Positions 1 to 10,662 of a stretch of DNA of 64,000 nucleotides are shown one piece after another. Below the pieces are notes generated by a model. It worked only from the letters and a program-made list of their open reading frames with translations, had not been told where the DNA came from and did not search any database. A program made the position numbers and the translations under genes. Source of the DNA: Thalassia testudinum (taxonomy: Eukaryota > Streptophyta > Magnoliopsida > Alismatales > Hydrocharitaceae); the NCBI GenBank assembly GCA_037157565.1, contig JAZHRO010000063.1:151454501-151518500 (forward strand). The letters are read 5' to 3'. The stretch's first letter is position 1; each line of letters begins with the position of its first letter.

Positions 1-1292
1 GCCTCTGAAATCATCCAGATCGGAGTCCCGTAACATCAAATGAAGCCTGAGGAAGATCAACGGCTAGGGGGCAATGCGACATCCATACGGGTTTCGGATA
101 GAAAATCCAACCGCACAGATGGATCCGAAGCAACGATCGTAGTCTGACATCGAGGGAATCATCCTAATCTGAGCACCGTGGAACCCTCTACAAAAGAAAG
201 AAGAATGGACGGCCTAGGTGCTGCCACGTGGTGCCATCCAGGCCGCCCAACGCCAGCTAGCAGCAGCACACATGCACTGCTGCTGCCGTACGCAGCGCAC
301 ATGCACAGCCGCGACCGCATGCAACGCATTGCGCGCGGCAGCAGCGCATTGTGTGCCGCACGTGCGCGCATGGTGTGGGGAGCAAGGGCACGTGAAGTGC
401 GCAGCGTGCCAGTGGGGCGGGTGAGAGCGGGGATAGCGCGGATCTTCAACGACGCACCTTTAGTGATGCTTGCAACTGCCACTAATGGTCTGCACACGCC
501 AGTAAGAGGATTTGAAAGGCGGATCTTCAGCGACATCTACAACGACGTTTGTGAACGTCAGTAAAGACCTAGATACGACTTTTACCTCTCCTCCACTATA
601 AAAGGACCTACACCCCCTCCCTTCCAAGCCATCTCTACCTACTCTACTCCCACCTACTTCGAAGCTCTAGCAAGCCTACCAACACTCCATTAGAGCTTGC
701 TCTCAAGCTCCCAAGGTGCCTATTAGTGTAGCGAACCTCTGGCCCACCAAATACTCCTCCAACTTCCCATCTCCCTTCATAGGTCCCCTTTAAGCCGTCC
801 TCTCACCTCCATTCCGGTAGCAGATCAACTCCGTCTTCTCACCTCCATTCCGGAGCTACGCTGAAGCTTTCCTCAACCTGACATCCTTCAGCATCTCACC
901 TCCTTCATTCGAGCTTCCGCCAGGCGCCGTCGTCTCGTCGAACAGCCGATTCGGGAGATTTCCTCTCATCTCCCTCTCTTTATATGCTTTCATAGTTTCT
1001 TGTAATTGACATTAGAAGTAATATATATCAGATTTGTTCCAGATCTCTATCTTGTAATACGTTTGCTTGATTTCTTTTATTTCAAAAATACAAAAAAATA
1101 ACAAAACCCCAAAATACCAAAAAGAAATTAATCTAAGCATGGTTTTCAATAAAGTAAACGTCGCCTCCCTGTGTTCGACCCAGGACTCCCTTGGAGTTTC
1201 GGTATAAATTTTATCTGATTGACGTGTTTTGCAACTACGATGACAGGTTACTTGTAACCTTGATTTCTAACACGCAAAACATGACACAACCA
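1..1292 (+). repeat. 5' LTR of element A (5'-truncated by window)
   Basis: Base for base this matches the 3' LTR from about 5880 onward, including the run around the TATA box and the terminal ACACAACCA. It ends in CA three bases before the primer-binding site. It has one copy of a promoter-proximal unit that is duplicated in the 3' LTR. Confidence 0.9.
597..604 (+). promoter_or_regulatory. TATA box of A 5' LTR
   Basis: TATAAAAG lies in a CT-rich context (CTCCAC before, GACCTACACC after). The same box is in the 3' LTR and, on the minus strand, in both LTRs of B, so it is the likely RNA polymerase II promoter of this family. Confidence 0.75.
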
Positions 1293-1295
1293 TTT

Positions 1296-1313
1296 TGGCG
1301 CCGTTGCCGGGGA
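1296..1313 (+). other. Primer-binding site, tRNA-Asp type
   Basis: TGGCGCCGTTGCCGGGGA is complementary to the 3' end of plant tRNA-Asp and follows the LTR after a TTT spacer. It is the usual Athila primer site. B, C, D and H carry the same or a decayed site in the same place. Confidence 0.93.
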
Positions 1314-1460
1314 GGCAACGGAATTTACTTTATTATTTATTGTGTTTCTTTGCATTTACATAGCATTAACCCTACTTGTCTTTGATCTACTGTCTTGCAG
1401 GTACCCTAGCATGGAGATCCAAGTGTGGTAGACTGGAGTAAAGTGCGGGAAGAGTGTTTT

Positions 1461-2517
1461 GTAAGTGTCCCCCACACCACCCCCACCTTAGTTTTCATTC
1501 CGTAACTGAATAACTCGAACCCAAATCAACTTAGGTGCTTTTTATGAACCCTAGGATAGATTTGGTTGTTTGTTTGCCACCTCCACTCACCTCGCCATCC
1601 ACATAAATAAAAATAAAAAAATAAAAAAGTGTTATCTAATTGTGGGATTTTTTGTAAGCTACACACTTAACACGCACAACTTCTTACCCTAAGGCGCACA
1701 ATCACATCGAATTCTACCACTTAACTAGGATCTGACTTGTATACCCGGTACACTTAATTTAACACACAAATAAGTGAGTAGAAATCTGAATAGGTCAAAA
1801 TTTCTGTGTGCCTTAACTAAGTGGTGCAATAGGCCAATTGATTGAACTGTTTTGGCTGCACCACTTAAGATAAAAGCGATTCATTAAGTAGTTTGCCACT
1901 TAGGGTTGATTCTTAGGGCTAAACCAGGCACTCCACATTTTTTTCTTTGATTTTTAAAGGAATATATCATCACCAGTGCTTGCAAAACTTAGAGTGTTTT
2001 CCTAAACTTGATTGAATATACCTAAGATTAAACCGTAAAAGCTACTAAACAAGGTTGAACTCTAAAAGACACATCATTAAATAACCTTATTTGCAAACCC
2101 TGGTTGTGCACACACACACATTTTAATTGATCATTAAGGGAACAACCCATCTGAAGGGCCCATCACATTCCTGAAGCACCATTGTCCCAAGCCTAACTAA
2201 AATTGATTTAACGTTGGCCCTAAAGACTGGTTCGCTCGTCGGGATCCAGATTGAGATTATTCATGATTAACCTATGTATACTAGTCAATCTGATGTCTAG
2301 TTAGAGGAGTAGCATCATACGACAGCGGCTGGGGGGTACACTAGGAACCGGAGGCGCAAGCCAAAGGAAGAACCTTTTCCCCAGTCCCTCCTTCTAACTG
2401 GTTGGATTGCCTGGACAAAAGTAGAGTAAATCGTCTATAATCTTAGGATTGATTCTGAGAGCCTGTAGACCTTTAGGCTACCCAAACTAAGGACAGGCTT
2501 GTATTTTTGTATTGCAG
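1461..2517 (+). other. Putative leader intron of element A
   Basis: A GTAAGT donor, followed by a C-rich run, lies 170 bases after the primer site. A pyrimidine-rich TTGTATTGCAG acceptor falls just before the ORF. D has the same pair at the same relative places (33116-34111, minus strand). B keeps the acceptor but has ATAAGT at the donor. The enclosed 1.06 kb has no long ORF and is AT-rich with several CACTTA words. Splicing would place the ORF close to the 5' end of the message. This rests on sequence alone. Confidence 0.45.
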
Positions 2518-3974
2518 GGCTCCTTTCTATTCTGATTTCCCTCCTTACTTTACCATGTACCCTTCCACATCCTACAGACATTTCACATCCTATCCTCCTA
2601 CCACCACTTATCCCCAAGATGATTACTATCCCGACTTGACTTGTAATTACCCATCCACTAGTCAGGATGACTTTTATTTGGGATATGAATCCGAACCTCA
2701 AGGTCTAGGGCCTAACCCTAGACGGCAAGACTATGATTATTATCCTTCCCAGAGCTATAATGATTATGGATCTCCATCCTTTGATGACCAAACCAACCCG
2801 ATCTACAATCAGGAAGGATATCATGATCATAACACCTACCCTCCCCAATATTCCATTGAATATAGGTCGCCACCATCCTTTGAACAACCTAGAATTACCT
2901 ACTTTCAGGGAGGGACCCGAGAACCTCGACATCTTGACTCCCCTAGATTTAACCTGAACCCACCCAAACCTGAACCAAACCAGTCGGTTCAGGTGAAGCA
3001 GATCCAGGATAGGGTGTTGGCCAATTTGAGGAATACTATACAATCTTTAAGAGGCTCAGCCAACACCATGCACTGAAGCACTAGAGCCTATGATCAAAAT
3101 GATTGATGAACTTAATAGTTCTCTATTGGATTTGCTCCAAAGTGTTAGGGATAGGGACTTGGGTGAGTTTCTTCTTGGGAAATTATCGAGGTTGAGGATG
3201 AAATTTGTGGTTGCACTAGTTAAATCTTGGGATGATTCTCAAGATGAACCCCTTCAGGAGAGCCAATGTCTGAACCCGCTCAGGCGCCTATCGGGGGATA
3301 CATTTTTTGAGACTGGGGATGACCAGGATGGGCTAGAGCAACCATTTGAGGATGAACCGATTGATTTACCCGAGATCCCTGAGCTAGGGAGCGAGGAAAA
3401 ATATGTCTCCATGGACCATGAAATGACATATGATTTTGAGACATATATAAATGAGGATCATGGATTCTTTGACTCTGAGGGTGAAGAATCTTTTGGTGAA
3501 GTCTCACTTGAACTTAAGGAAGAGGATTTTAGTGAGACAAATGGGCTTGAGGAATCTGACAAACCAGTTGATAGCCCAATTATTGAAGATTTGGATTCGG
3601 TTGGGGTTAACTTGGAGGATCCGAATCTTGATGATTCAATTAGTGACCCCAGTCCTCATCTACACCCCAAAGAGCTGACTTCTGAGATCTTTGTGCCCAA
3701 GTCAATCTTCATTCAACCACGATTTCTGGACTTAGGAGAATCATATGGGGTGAATAATATGCTAGGGGTCCCGAAGCTTGAGCCCTTGATGTTGGAGGAT
3801 AGAATTGTTGAAATAAAGATTTGGGAGGCTAATTCTAAGGGAAGTTTGATTTTGGATCTAAGGGTACCTATTTACCTAAAATCACCTTCTTTCTACCAGG
3901 ACCCTTACGATATCTTTCACATGCAACCCAAGCTCAAAATAACTGATTATTTTTCTGAGCTAGATGTTAAGTAA
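2507..3974 (+). pseudogene. Unknown retroelement protein of the A/B/D family, broken by one frameshift
   Basis: I do not recognise this protein. The frame is open from 2507, but the first ATG is at 2555; before that it reads through the putative splice acceptor. The product would be about 475 residues. It has a Tyr/Pro/Asp-rich N-terminal third, a helical stretch with the motifs VLANLRN and FLLGKL.RLRM.FVVAL, a strongly acidic middle, and a C-terminal module ending DYFSELDVK. One extra A near 3049, compared with B and D, shifts the frame and leaves two ORFs (2507-3076 and 3090-3974). There is no CCHC knuckle, protease or RT. The position between primer site and 3' UTR is that of gag-pol. It could be a diverged gag-like or a captured protein. 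Confidence 0.7.
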
Positions 3975-4403
3975 ACAGCACACCTATTGAACCATCTTTA
4001 CTCGTTGTCCGACACTTTGGTCTTGGGTTGCACACCACTAAACTGCAGGCTCGGCCCTGCAAACACAATAACCTTCGGTTCTTGGTGATTTTCATCCAGA
4101 ACCTGAGAACCACTCGATCCTGGGGCATGGGCCTACACCATAATCTCGTCCACGTCTGTGGACATCTTCTGCAGACGGGTTTCAGGATCAACCTTTTTAT
4201 TTTGATTCTGACCTGCACTTGTGAATTCTCAATTTCTTCTTTGTATGTATGTTATGCCTAGCTGAAGGCATTAAACTTAGCGTGTGTGTATACACTCTTC
4301 TCTCTGCGGAGCTGATCGGATTTTCACGACACTTAGGTGATATTCAGTTTACTTCGCCCTTTTCATGTCTTTATTTTTACAATGAGGACATTGCATCATT
4401 TAG
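3975..4403 (+). other. Post-ORF region with hydrophobic frame and conserved AGCTGAAGGC motif
   Basis: Directly after the ORF a second frame (4028-4261) reads through VIFIQNLR, GLHHNLVH and a hydrophobic LFILILTCTCEF stretch. D has similar wording as the C-terminal extension of its ORF. The frame ends at GCCTAGCTGAAGGCATTAAA (4254-4273), which resembles the sequence just after the pol stop in H (49760) and E. I favour a conserved RNA element over a second protein, but leave it open. Confidence 0.45.
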
Positions 4404-4416
4404 GCATGGGGGGCGG
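4404..4416 (+). other. Internal polypurine tract of A
   Basis: GCATGGGGGGCGG follows AATGAGGACATTGCA. It lies about 1.25 kb before the LTR-adjacent tract. All six larger elements in the window carry an equivalent internal tract. Confidence 0.6.
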
Positions 4417-4842
4417 ATAATTGATTCCTGAAATCATTATGTTAACTTCGTAGAATTTCTTTTAGTTTCTTATAAAATTAAAAAAAAAATGAAATTTGAA
4501 AAAAGATAAAAAAAGAAAGAAATTAGGAAAAGAGAACTTAGGCATTTGGAAGTTATTAACTTTAGGAAATGATACAAGATGAGCTAAACACTTAGACTCT
4601 TCAGGTCTTCGGGCTTAATTAGCTCGGGTATCTACTCAAATGTGGATTTAGTCTCGAGTTCTCGCCAATTAAAATTTATTTTAATTTGGTAAATAATTTG
4701 GGATGATAAGTATGCGACTTATCAACCCGCCCTCTGATTTGGGGGGACTTTAAGCCTAAGCATCTACACACATTTTTTTGCATTAACTCACTTTTCGGCG
4801 ATTTTTACGGAAATTGGGTAGCTAATGGACCGACATGGGTGG

Positions 4843-5076
4843 TATGGCTGGTAAGTTGTCGGTGGTAATAGCTCATCGGCTGGTTGTCCAAAGCCCAGCC
4901 ACAAGACCATTTTCGTTGTACTACCTTTAGGTAAATCTTAGATCAGGAAAGCCACCTACTTAAAAAAAAAAGAGAAAAAAAAGAAAGGAGAGAAAAAAAT
5001 AAAAATAAAACCACACTTCACCTCACGAATATGGCTGGCAAGTTGTCGGTGGTAACAGCTCATCGGTCGGTTGTCC
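4843..5076 (+). repeat. Paired 47-bp 3' UTR module (4843-4889 and 5030-5076)
   Basis: Two near-identical 47-base copies begin TATGGCTGG and end GGTTGTCC; the copies start 187 bases apart. The same pair is in B (17009-17055, 17201-17247) and D (30621-30666, 30808-30854). The rest of the UTR (to 5650) is A-rich with no ORF I would trust. The function is unknown. Confidence 0.75.
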
Positions 5077-5650
5077 AGAACCTAGCTCACAATAAAAAAA
5101 ATGCACAATAATTCCCAAAACACTCAGGGAAGAAGTGGGGAAGTAGAATAAATCGGGGAGATATACACTGCGTTCGTTCTTGTGTTGACCCCATATAAAA
5201 GAAAGTAAGGAGAAAGCTACCGATCGTAAAGATAAACCTTTAGGCAAGGTCACCTAGGGTCATAGAAACCTAAAGTCCATCTTAACAGCCGTTTTGTGAG
5301 TCTATCACTTTTTCACAAAGATGCTTAGTACTTAGAGTCCTTTTCGAGTCTTGGGCAGGTCGGGTAGCCGTAAAAAGTTATCCCGAAACTCTCAAACTCC
5401 AAAAGTACGAAAAAAAATTAGAAAAGAAGAAAAATAAAAAAAAATATATATCTTCCCTTCTCAAATAAGGCAAGAACTTGGGCGATTTGCATTCTAGCAG
5501 ACACCCGGGTACTGTTGAGTTTTCGTAGTTTAGGACCTTAGTTGAAATTTTCTATTATTAATAAATGACTTAGGCTTAAGCGATCTAATCCTAATTCTGC
5601 CTTTATACATAGCATATAGTTTAATTTTGCTAGGGACTAGCAAAAGATAG

Positions 5651-5661
5651 GCATGGGGGTA
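5651..5661 (+). other. 3' polypurine tract of A
   Basis: GCATGGGGGTA directly precedes the TGATGTAAAC start of the 3' LTR. It is the expected plus-strand primer. Confidence 0.85.
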
Positions 5662-6386
5662 TGATGTAAACACATTTATTAAGGATAAAATGCCTATTCA
5701 TGCATGTTCCTAGGCTTAGATTTACATTTCATGTTATAAATATTGCATAACATGCATCATTGTACATTTAGAGTAGTTGTATATATTTTGGGTTAACTAG
5801 GTTCTTTTTATGGTCAAGATAGGAGAGGATTTATTTTAGGGCCTCGGATGGACAATCGAACCCTACGGATCTGATTAATACGACGATCGGAGTCCCGTAA
5901 CATCACATGATGCTCGAGGAAGATCAATGGCCAGGGGGCAATGCGACATTCATATGAGTTTCGGATGGAAAATCCGACCGCACAGATGGATCTAGAGCGA
6001 CGATCGCAGTTCGGCATCGCGGGAATCATCCCGATCTGAGCACCGTGATACCCTCTACAAAAGAAAAAATGGACGGCCTAGGTGCCGCCATCTAGGTCGC
6101 CCAACGCCAGCCAACAGTAGCACACGCGCACAGCCGCTGCCGTGCGCAGCGCAAGTGCATGGCCACCTACTTCAACAAGCATGCCACGTAGCACATAGCC
6201 ACGTAGCGCACCGCTTGCGGTAGCAGCGTAGCGCATGCCTCGCGCGTGCACAAGGTGCGGGGAGCAAGGGCGCGTGAAGCGCGCAGCGCGCCAGCAGGGC
6301 GGGTGCGAGTGGGGCGGGCGTGGATATTCAGCAATGCACCTTTAGTGATGCTTGCAGTTGTCACTAATGGTCTGCACACGCCAGCA

Positions 6387-6544
6387 AGAGGATTTGAAAG
6401 GCGGATCTTCAGCGACAACTGCAGCGACGTTTATGGTCGTCACTAAAGGCCCATGCGTGCTAGCGAGAGTAATTGAAGGGCGAATCTTCAGGGATAGCTG
6501 CAGCGACGTTTGTGGATGTAAGTAATGACCCAGATACGATTTTT
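6387..6544 (+). repeat. About 79-bp tandem duplication upstream of the TATA box (A 3' LTR)
   Basis: The unit from 6387 (AGAGGATTTGAAAGGCGGAT) recurs from 6466 (AGAGTAATTGAAGGGCGAAT), each with GCAGCGACGTTT near its centre. The 5' LTR has one copy near 506. Duplicated U3 units are common in LTR promoters. Confidence 0.7.
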
Positions 6545-6557
6545 GCCTCTCCTCCAC

Positions 6558-6565
6558 TATAAAAG
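6558..6565 (+). promoter_or_regulatory. TATA box of A 3' LTR
   Basis: TATAAAAG in the same CTCCAC/GACCT context as in the 5' LTR. It lies directly downstream of the duplicated unit. Confidence 0.72.
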
Positions 6566-7273
6566 GACCTACACCCCTCCCTTCCAAGCCATCTCTACCT
6601 ACTCTACTCCCACCTACTTCCAAGCTCTAGCAAGCCTTCCAACACTCCATTAGAGCTTGCTCTCAAGCTCCCAAGGTGCCTATTAGTGTATCGAACCTTT
6701 GCCCCACCAAATACTCCTCCAACTTCCCATCTCCCTTCATAGGTCACCTTTGAGCCATCCTATCACCTCCATTCTGGTAGCAGATCAACTCCGTCTTCTC
6801 ACCTCGATTCCAGAGCTACGCCGAAGCTTTCCTCAACTTGACATCCTCCAGCATCTCACCTCCGTCGTCCCGCTCCTCACCTCCTTCGTCCGAGCTTCCG
6901 CCAGGCACCGTCATCTCGCTGAACAGCCGATTCGGAAGATTTCCTCTCATCTCCCTCTCTTTATATGCTTTCATAGTTTCTTGTAATTGACATTAGAAGT
7001 AATATATATCAGATTTGTTCCAGATCTCTATCTTGTGATACGTTTGCTTAATTTCTTTTATTTCAAAAATGCAATAAAGTAACAAAACCCCAAAATACCA
7101 AAAAGAAATGAATCGAAGCACGATTTTCAATAAAGTAAATGTTGCCTCCCTATGTTCGACCCGGGACTCCCTTGGAGTTTCGGTATAAATTTTATCTGAT
7201 CGATGTGTTTTGCAACTACGACGACAGGTTACTTGTAACCTCGATTTCTAACACGTGAAACACGACACGACCA

Positions 7274-8581
7274 GGAGTGGACATGAAAATAAAGTGCCAG
7301 AGATAAGGAACTTAGCTAGGAGGTAGGTGGATGAAGTGAGGTAGAGATGGCGCTGGATGCAGTGTTGCTGATGTCAGAGACGGAGGTGGTTCCGATGAAG
7401 GAGAAATGGTGAGGCCGAACGGGAAACGGGCGTCTGCTGGTATGGTGAGATGAGAAGATGAATAGGGAGAATAAATTCGCCGCTGGTATGGCGAACGGAC
7501 GACGAGGAAAGGCAGAGGGGATCGCCAGACGTTGAGGAGCCTTCGGCTATGAAAGAGAGAGAGGAATTGTGGGGAATCATGATCGATTTCGAGAGTGAAG
7601 AGTCCAGGAAGATCTGGCGGCTCTTCTATAGGGATCTAGAGGCAAGGAAAGCTTGGAAATCAAGCTTTCCAAGATTGGAAACCCTCGCTGGAATTGGGTG
7701 TTTCTTGATACCAAAATCTCTCATGCATTCACATGAGAGTTTGGGAAAGATTCAGAGCACATGGACGAGTTCAGATTGGAGAGGATTTCTCAAGGTGTTT
7801 CCCTTCTAATTTTGGAAGGGATTCACTAAGAGATCAAGGAGAAATCTCCTGTCAAAGATCACCAGAGTAGGTTTCCTCTGCGATAATGGAGGGGGGGGAC
7901 CCAATTGTGAAGACAACGAGGAAATTAGGGGGCTGAATGCAAGGATTTTTGAAAGTTGGGGGTATAAATATAATCAGACAGAACCATTTTGCAAACTAGG
8001 TCAAGACAAGCTTATCCTAGGTCTAAATTTTCATACAAACATAATTTAGACCTAAGGAATCCAATGGTGAAGTTGGATTTTGGTTTTGACCATGTTTGAC
8101 TGGGTAATTTATGTAAAAACTCAAATTAGGGCAAATATCTATCTGAGACTTCATTTTGGGTCAAGATGGGTTCTGATGGTTAAATTGAAGGTACCAAACC
8201 TTAGAGAATATTTTTTTATGAATTTTAGATGGTTTAGGAGAATTTTTTTCTGACCAGAACCTTGGTTAATTAAGTGGGTCTATTTTTAGGGTTTCAAAAG
8301 TCATCTAATTCTCAAAACATGTGCAAACACTTTTCTGACTAATCTACCCCACTTGTTACCTTTGTAGGACCTATTGACCCTTAATGAACCCCTAGGAAAA
8401 CTCGTGGTTGCACTTCATTCAAGATGAGCTGGTAAAATTGCAATTTTAATCCTAGTTCCTTGTTTTTCTTTTTATAGTTAATATGCAATGACTTGTGACT
8501 CTCTGGCGGTTATGTAGGAGCATTTATTGACTTAATTAGGTCAAAATGAGCTAGTTATGGCTCGTGATGGTGTTCCCATCA
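7274..8581 (-). mobile_element. Partial family-III LTR, interrupted by element A
   Basis: On the minus strand this opens at 8581 with a TGATGG...CCATCA palindrome and then follows the U3 of the E, F and G1 LTRs, including CCTTAGGTC and AATTAGG words. A weak TATAGAAG is at 7623-7630. It breaks off exactly at the end of A, so the rest should lie left of the window. The small ORFs here are unconvincing. Confidence 0.72.
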
Positions 8582-9239
8582 GTTAGTTATAGGATGGAAG
8601 GCTATGATGGGGGTTAGATGGTGGTAATAGGATCCTAGGGCTAAGGTTATTGGTGCCAAAAAGGAGGGGCACTTGGTGGTTGCCACCAACCCTAGGTGGT
8701 AGCTAGGATTAAGGGTTTGGTTAGGTATGTTGTAGGGTGGAAATGGAGTTATATGGTGGTGGTTATGACATGAGGGGCTAGGGTTATTTGCATGGACTTA
8801 AGGGGTGTGTGTAGGTGTGATTAGGGAAGAGTTGGCACCAACATTAGTGTGGTTAAAGGGGTAGGGTTGGCATGGACATAAGGGAAGGCTAGGATGGCTT
8901 TTTATAGTGGTGGTTATGGGGTTAAGGGTGGATATAGGTGGCACCAAAATGGATGGGTGTGGGTGGTGTTTTTGGTGCCAAAATAGTGGTGGTTTAGGGT
9001 TGGTTGTGGTGGCTTAGGTTGGTGCCACTAGTGGGCTTCTAGAAGGGGTTAGGTGTAGGGTTTAGATGGGGATAAAGGGAGAGGTGTAGGGCTAGGATAA
9101 GGCTTGTGTTGGCACCAAAATGAAGGGGTGGCTATGGCATTTTGGCGCCAACTTGAAGGGGTGTTTAGGGTGGTAGTTATGGTTGGTTGGCGCCAAAAGG
9201 GGTTGGGTTAGGTTAGGGTTAAGGTGGAGTTGTGGTCGA
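8582..9239. other. G-rich tract with dispersed TTGGYRCCAA words
   Basis: The plus strand is very rich in G and T and poor in C, with many GGTGG and TAGGG words. TTGGTGCCAAAA, TTGGCACCAA or TTGGCGCCAA occurs about eight times. I see no ORF, LTR end or primer site. Origin unknown. Confidence 0.5.
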
Positions 9240-10010
9240 CCATGGAGGTTTTTGGTGGAGTAGAGTTTAGCTAAGCTAGCTAAGCTAGCTTAGCTAGCAG
9301 AGTAGAGCTGGAGGAGCTAGGGTTTCATGGAGGAGAGTTGAAGAAGAGTATTCTGGAGCTGGTATCAGGTACTTTGGAGCTGGGATTGCTGAGGTAGCTT
9401 CAAGGGGAGCTCAACTGCTGAGCTTAGCTACTTAGTTCTTATGCAAGTAGTGAAGCTTGGGTAGTTGAGCTCAGTTGAGCTGACCCTAACCTAACTGGAG
9501 CTAGGTTGAGTTGGAACTACCTTTGATGAGAACTCCAGAGCTAGCTAAGCTACTAGTTGACAAGTAGTAGCTCAGCTTGCTTAGAGTCTAGCTATTGTGA
9601 GCTGGCTGGAGCTGAGCTTGAGTTAAGGTGGACTCAAGTCAACTTAGTTGAGCTAGCTAGAGCTCCCAGTGAACTGGTGGGAGCTGAGATGAGCTAGACT
9701 CAACTAAGTTGAGCTGGATCTGAGATGAGGTGAACTCTAGCCAACTCAGCTGAGCTAGCTAGAGCTCCCTGTGAAATAATGGGAGCTGAGATGAGCTAGA
9801 CTCAGCTGACTTAAGTTGGATCTGAGCTGACCTGAGCTAGGGTGAGCTAAGATGAGCTCTCTTGAGCTACCATTCAGCTAAGGTGAGCTGCATGGAGCTG
9901 AATGGTGCTATTCCTAGTCCAAGGGAGCTAGCATCCAGCCATGATGAGTTGGAATCAGCTGAGTCCTACCCTGATTGAGCTTCCTCTTTATTAGTTGCCT
10001 TCCTGAGTGC
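9240..10010. repeat. AGCT-rich degenerate repeat tract
   Basis: The dense words GAGCTGAG, AGCTAGCT and GAGCTAG make up most of these 770 bases with no fixed period. Some longer parts recur, such as the GAGCTAGCTAGAGCTCCC stretches near 9651 and 9751. It looks like a simple-sequence expansion. No gene is present. Confidence 0.65.
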
Positions 10011-10657
10011 TAGGGTTCTTGGGATCCGACTCTCTACTTATCCCTAACACTCCAAGAAACACATCAAAAATAAAATAACAAATGCAATGCATGCCTAACC
10101 TAGTTTATGCCTAAATGCAACCCAAAAAACCCATTTGCGGATCAAAATCCTAAGAGCTAGGTTTGTTTTAATGCATAAGAATGATGATAAACTGACGTTT
10201 ATCAGATACTTAGACAATCTTTGACAAAGTTAGTAAATCAATATAGAAATCAGGTAGCCTAATCAGATGTCCAATCTGGACATCAAACGCTTGACCTTTT
10301 GTCCAGACATCCAAAACACTTAGGCTAGAAACCTACTCTCTATCTACCACCTTTGGACATCTAGCCCATAGTCTAGACAACTTACAAGACATCTGAGGAC
10401 CTTGCCAGACGCCTAATAAGAGGACCGTTGGACTATCTGACCATTATCTTAGAAGATTAATTCTTAATCAAACTTACATCTACTTTCAAGCATTCATAGA
10501 GCATCCCAAATGTCTGATATATAGACGTTAGGCTAAGATCTAACCTAAATCACTTTTGTCAGACCACATAGTCATTTAAGCCTTGAGAAATCAATTCCTG
10601 CAGGGAATCCTCTTTCCAGACGTCTAGATACATTGCCAGACGTTCGACCTATCGTCT
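10011..10657. mobile_element. Left piece of an older LTR of uncertain family, with repeated GACGTC/GACATC words
   Basis: The left boundary is not visible. From about 10270 the sequence holds many decayed copies of CAGACGTCT and GGACATC. The same wording resumes at 13293 after solo LTR G1, joined through its target duplication GTGCA. The first 190 bases here are AT-rich and unassigned. Confidence 0.4.
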
Positions 10658-10662
10658 GTGCA

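Larger units (their letters stand above)
1..7273 (+). mobile_element. Element A: non-autonomous Athila-like LTR retrotransposon, 5' end outside window
   Basis: The order is LTR, tRNA-Asp primer-binding site, about 1.2 kb leader, one ORF of unknown function, 3' UTR, polypurine tract, LTR. No protease, RT or integrase motif is found in any frame. The 5' LTR lacks roughly its first 215 bases because the window begins inside it, so the target duplication cannot be checked. The two LTRs differ clearly (my impression is about 10%), which makes A older than D. Downstream of 7273 the sequence is the middle of a minus-strand family-III LTR, so A was inserted into that LTR. B and D belong to the same family. 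Confidence 0.88.
5662..7273 (+). repeat. 3' LTR of element A
   Basis: This LTR is 1612 bases, opens TGATGTAAACAC and closes ACGACACGACCA. It matches the B LTRs in reverse orientation, and less closely those of D. The promoter-proximal repeat is in two copies here. Confidence 0.9.

Noticed and set aside
2507..2554. Start of the unknown protein at the first codon of the open frame
   Set aside because: That codon is TTG and lies inside the splice-acceptor-like TTGTATTGCAG. The first ATG is at 2555.
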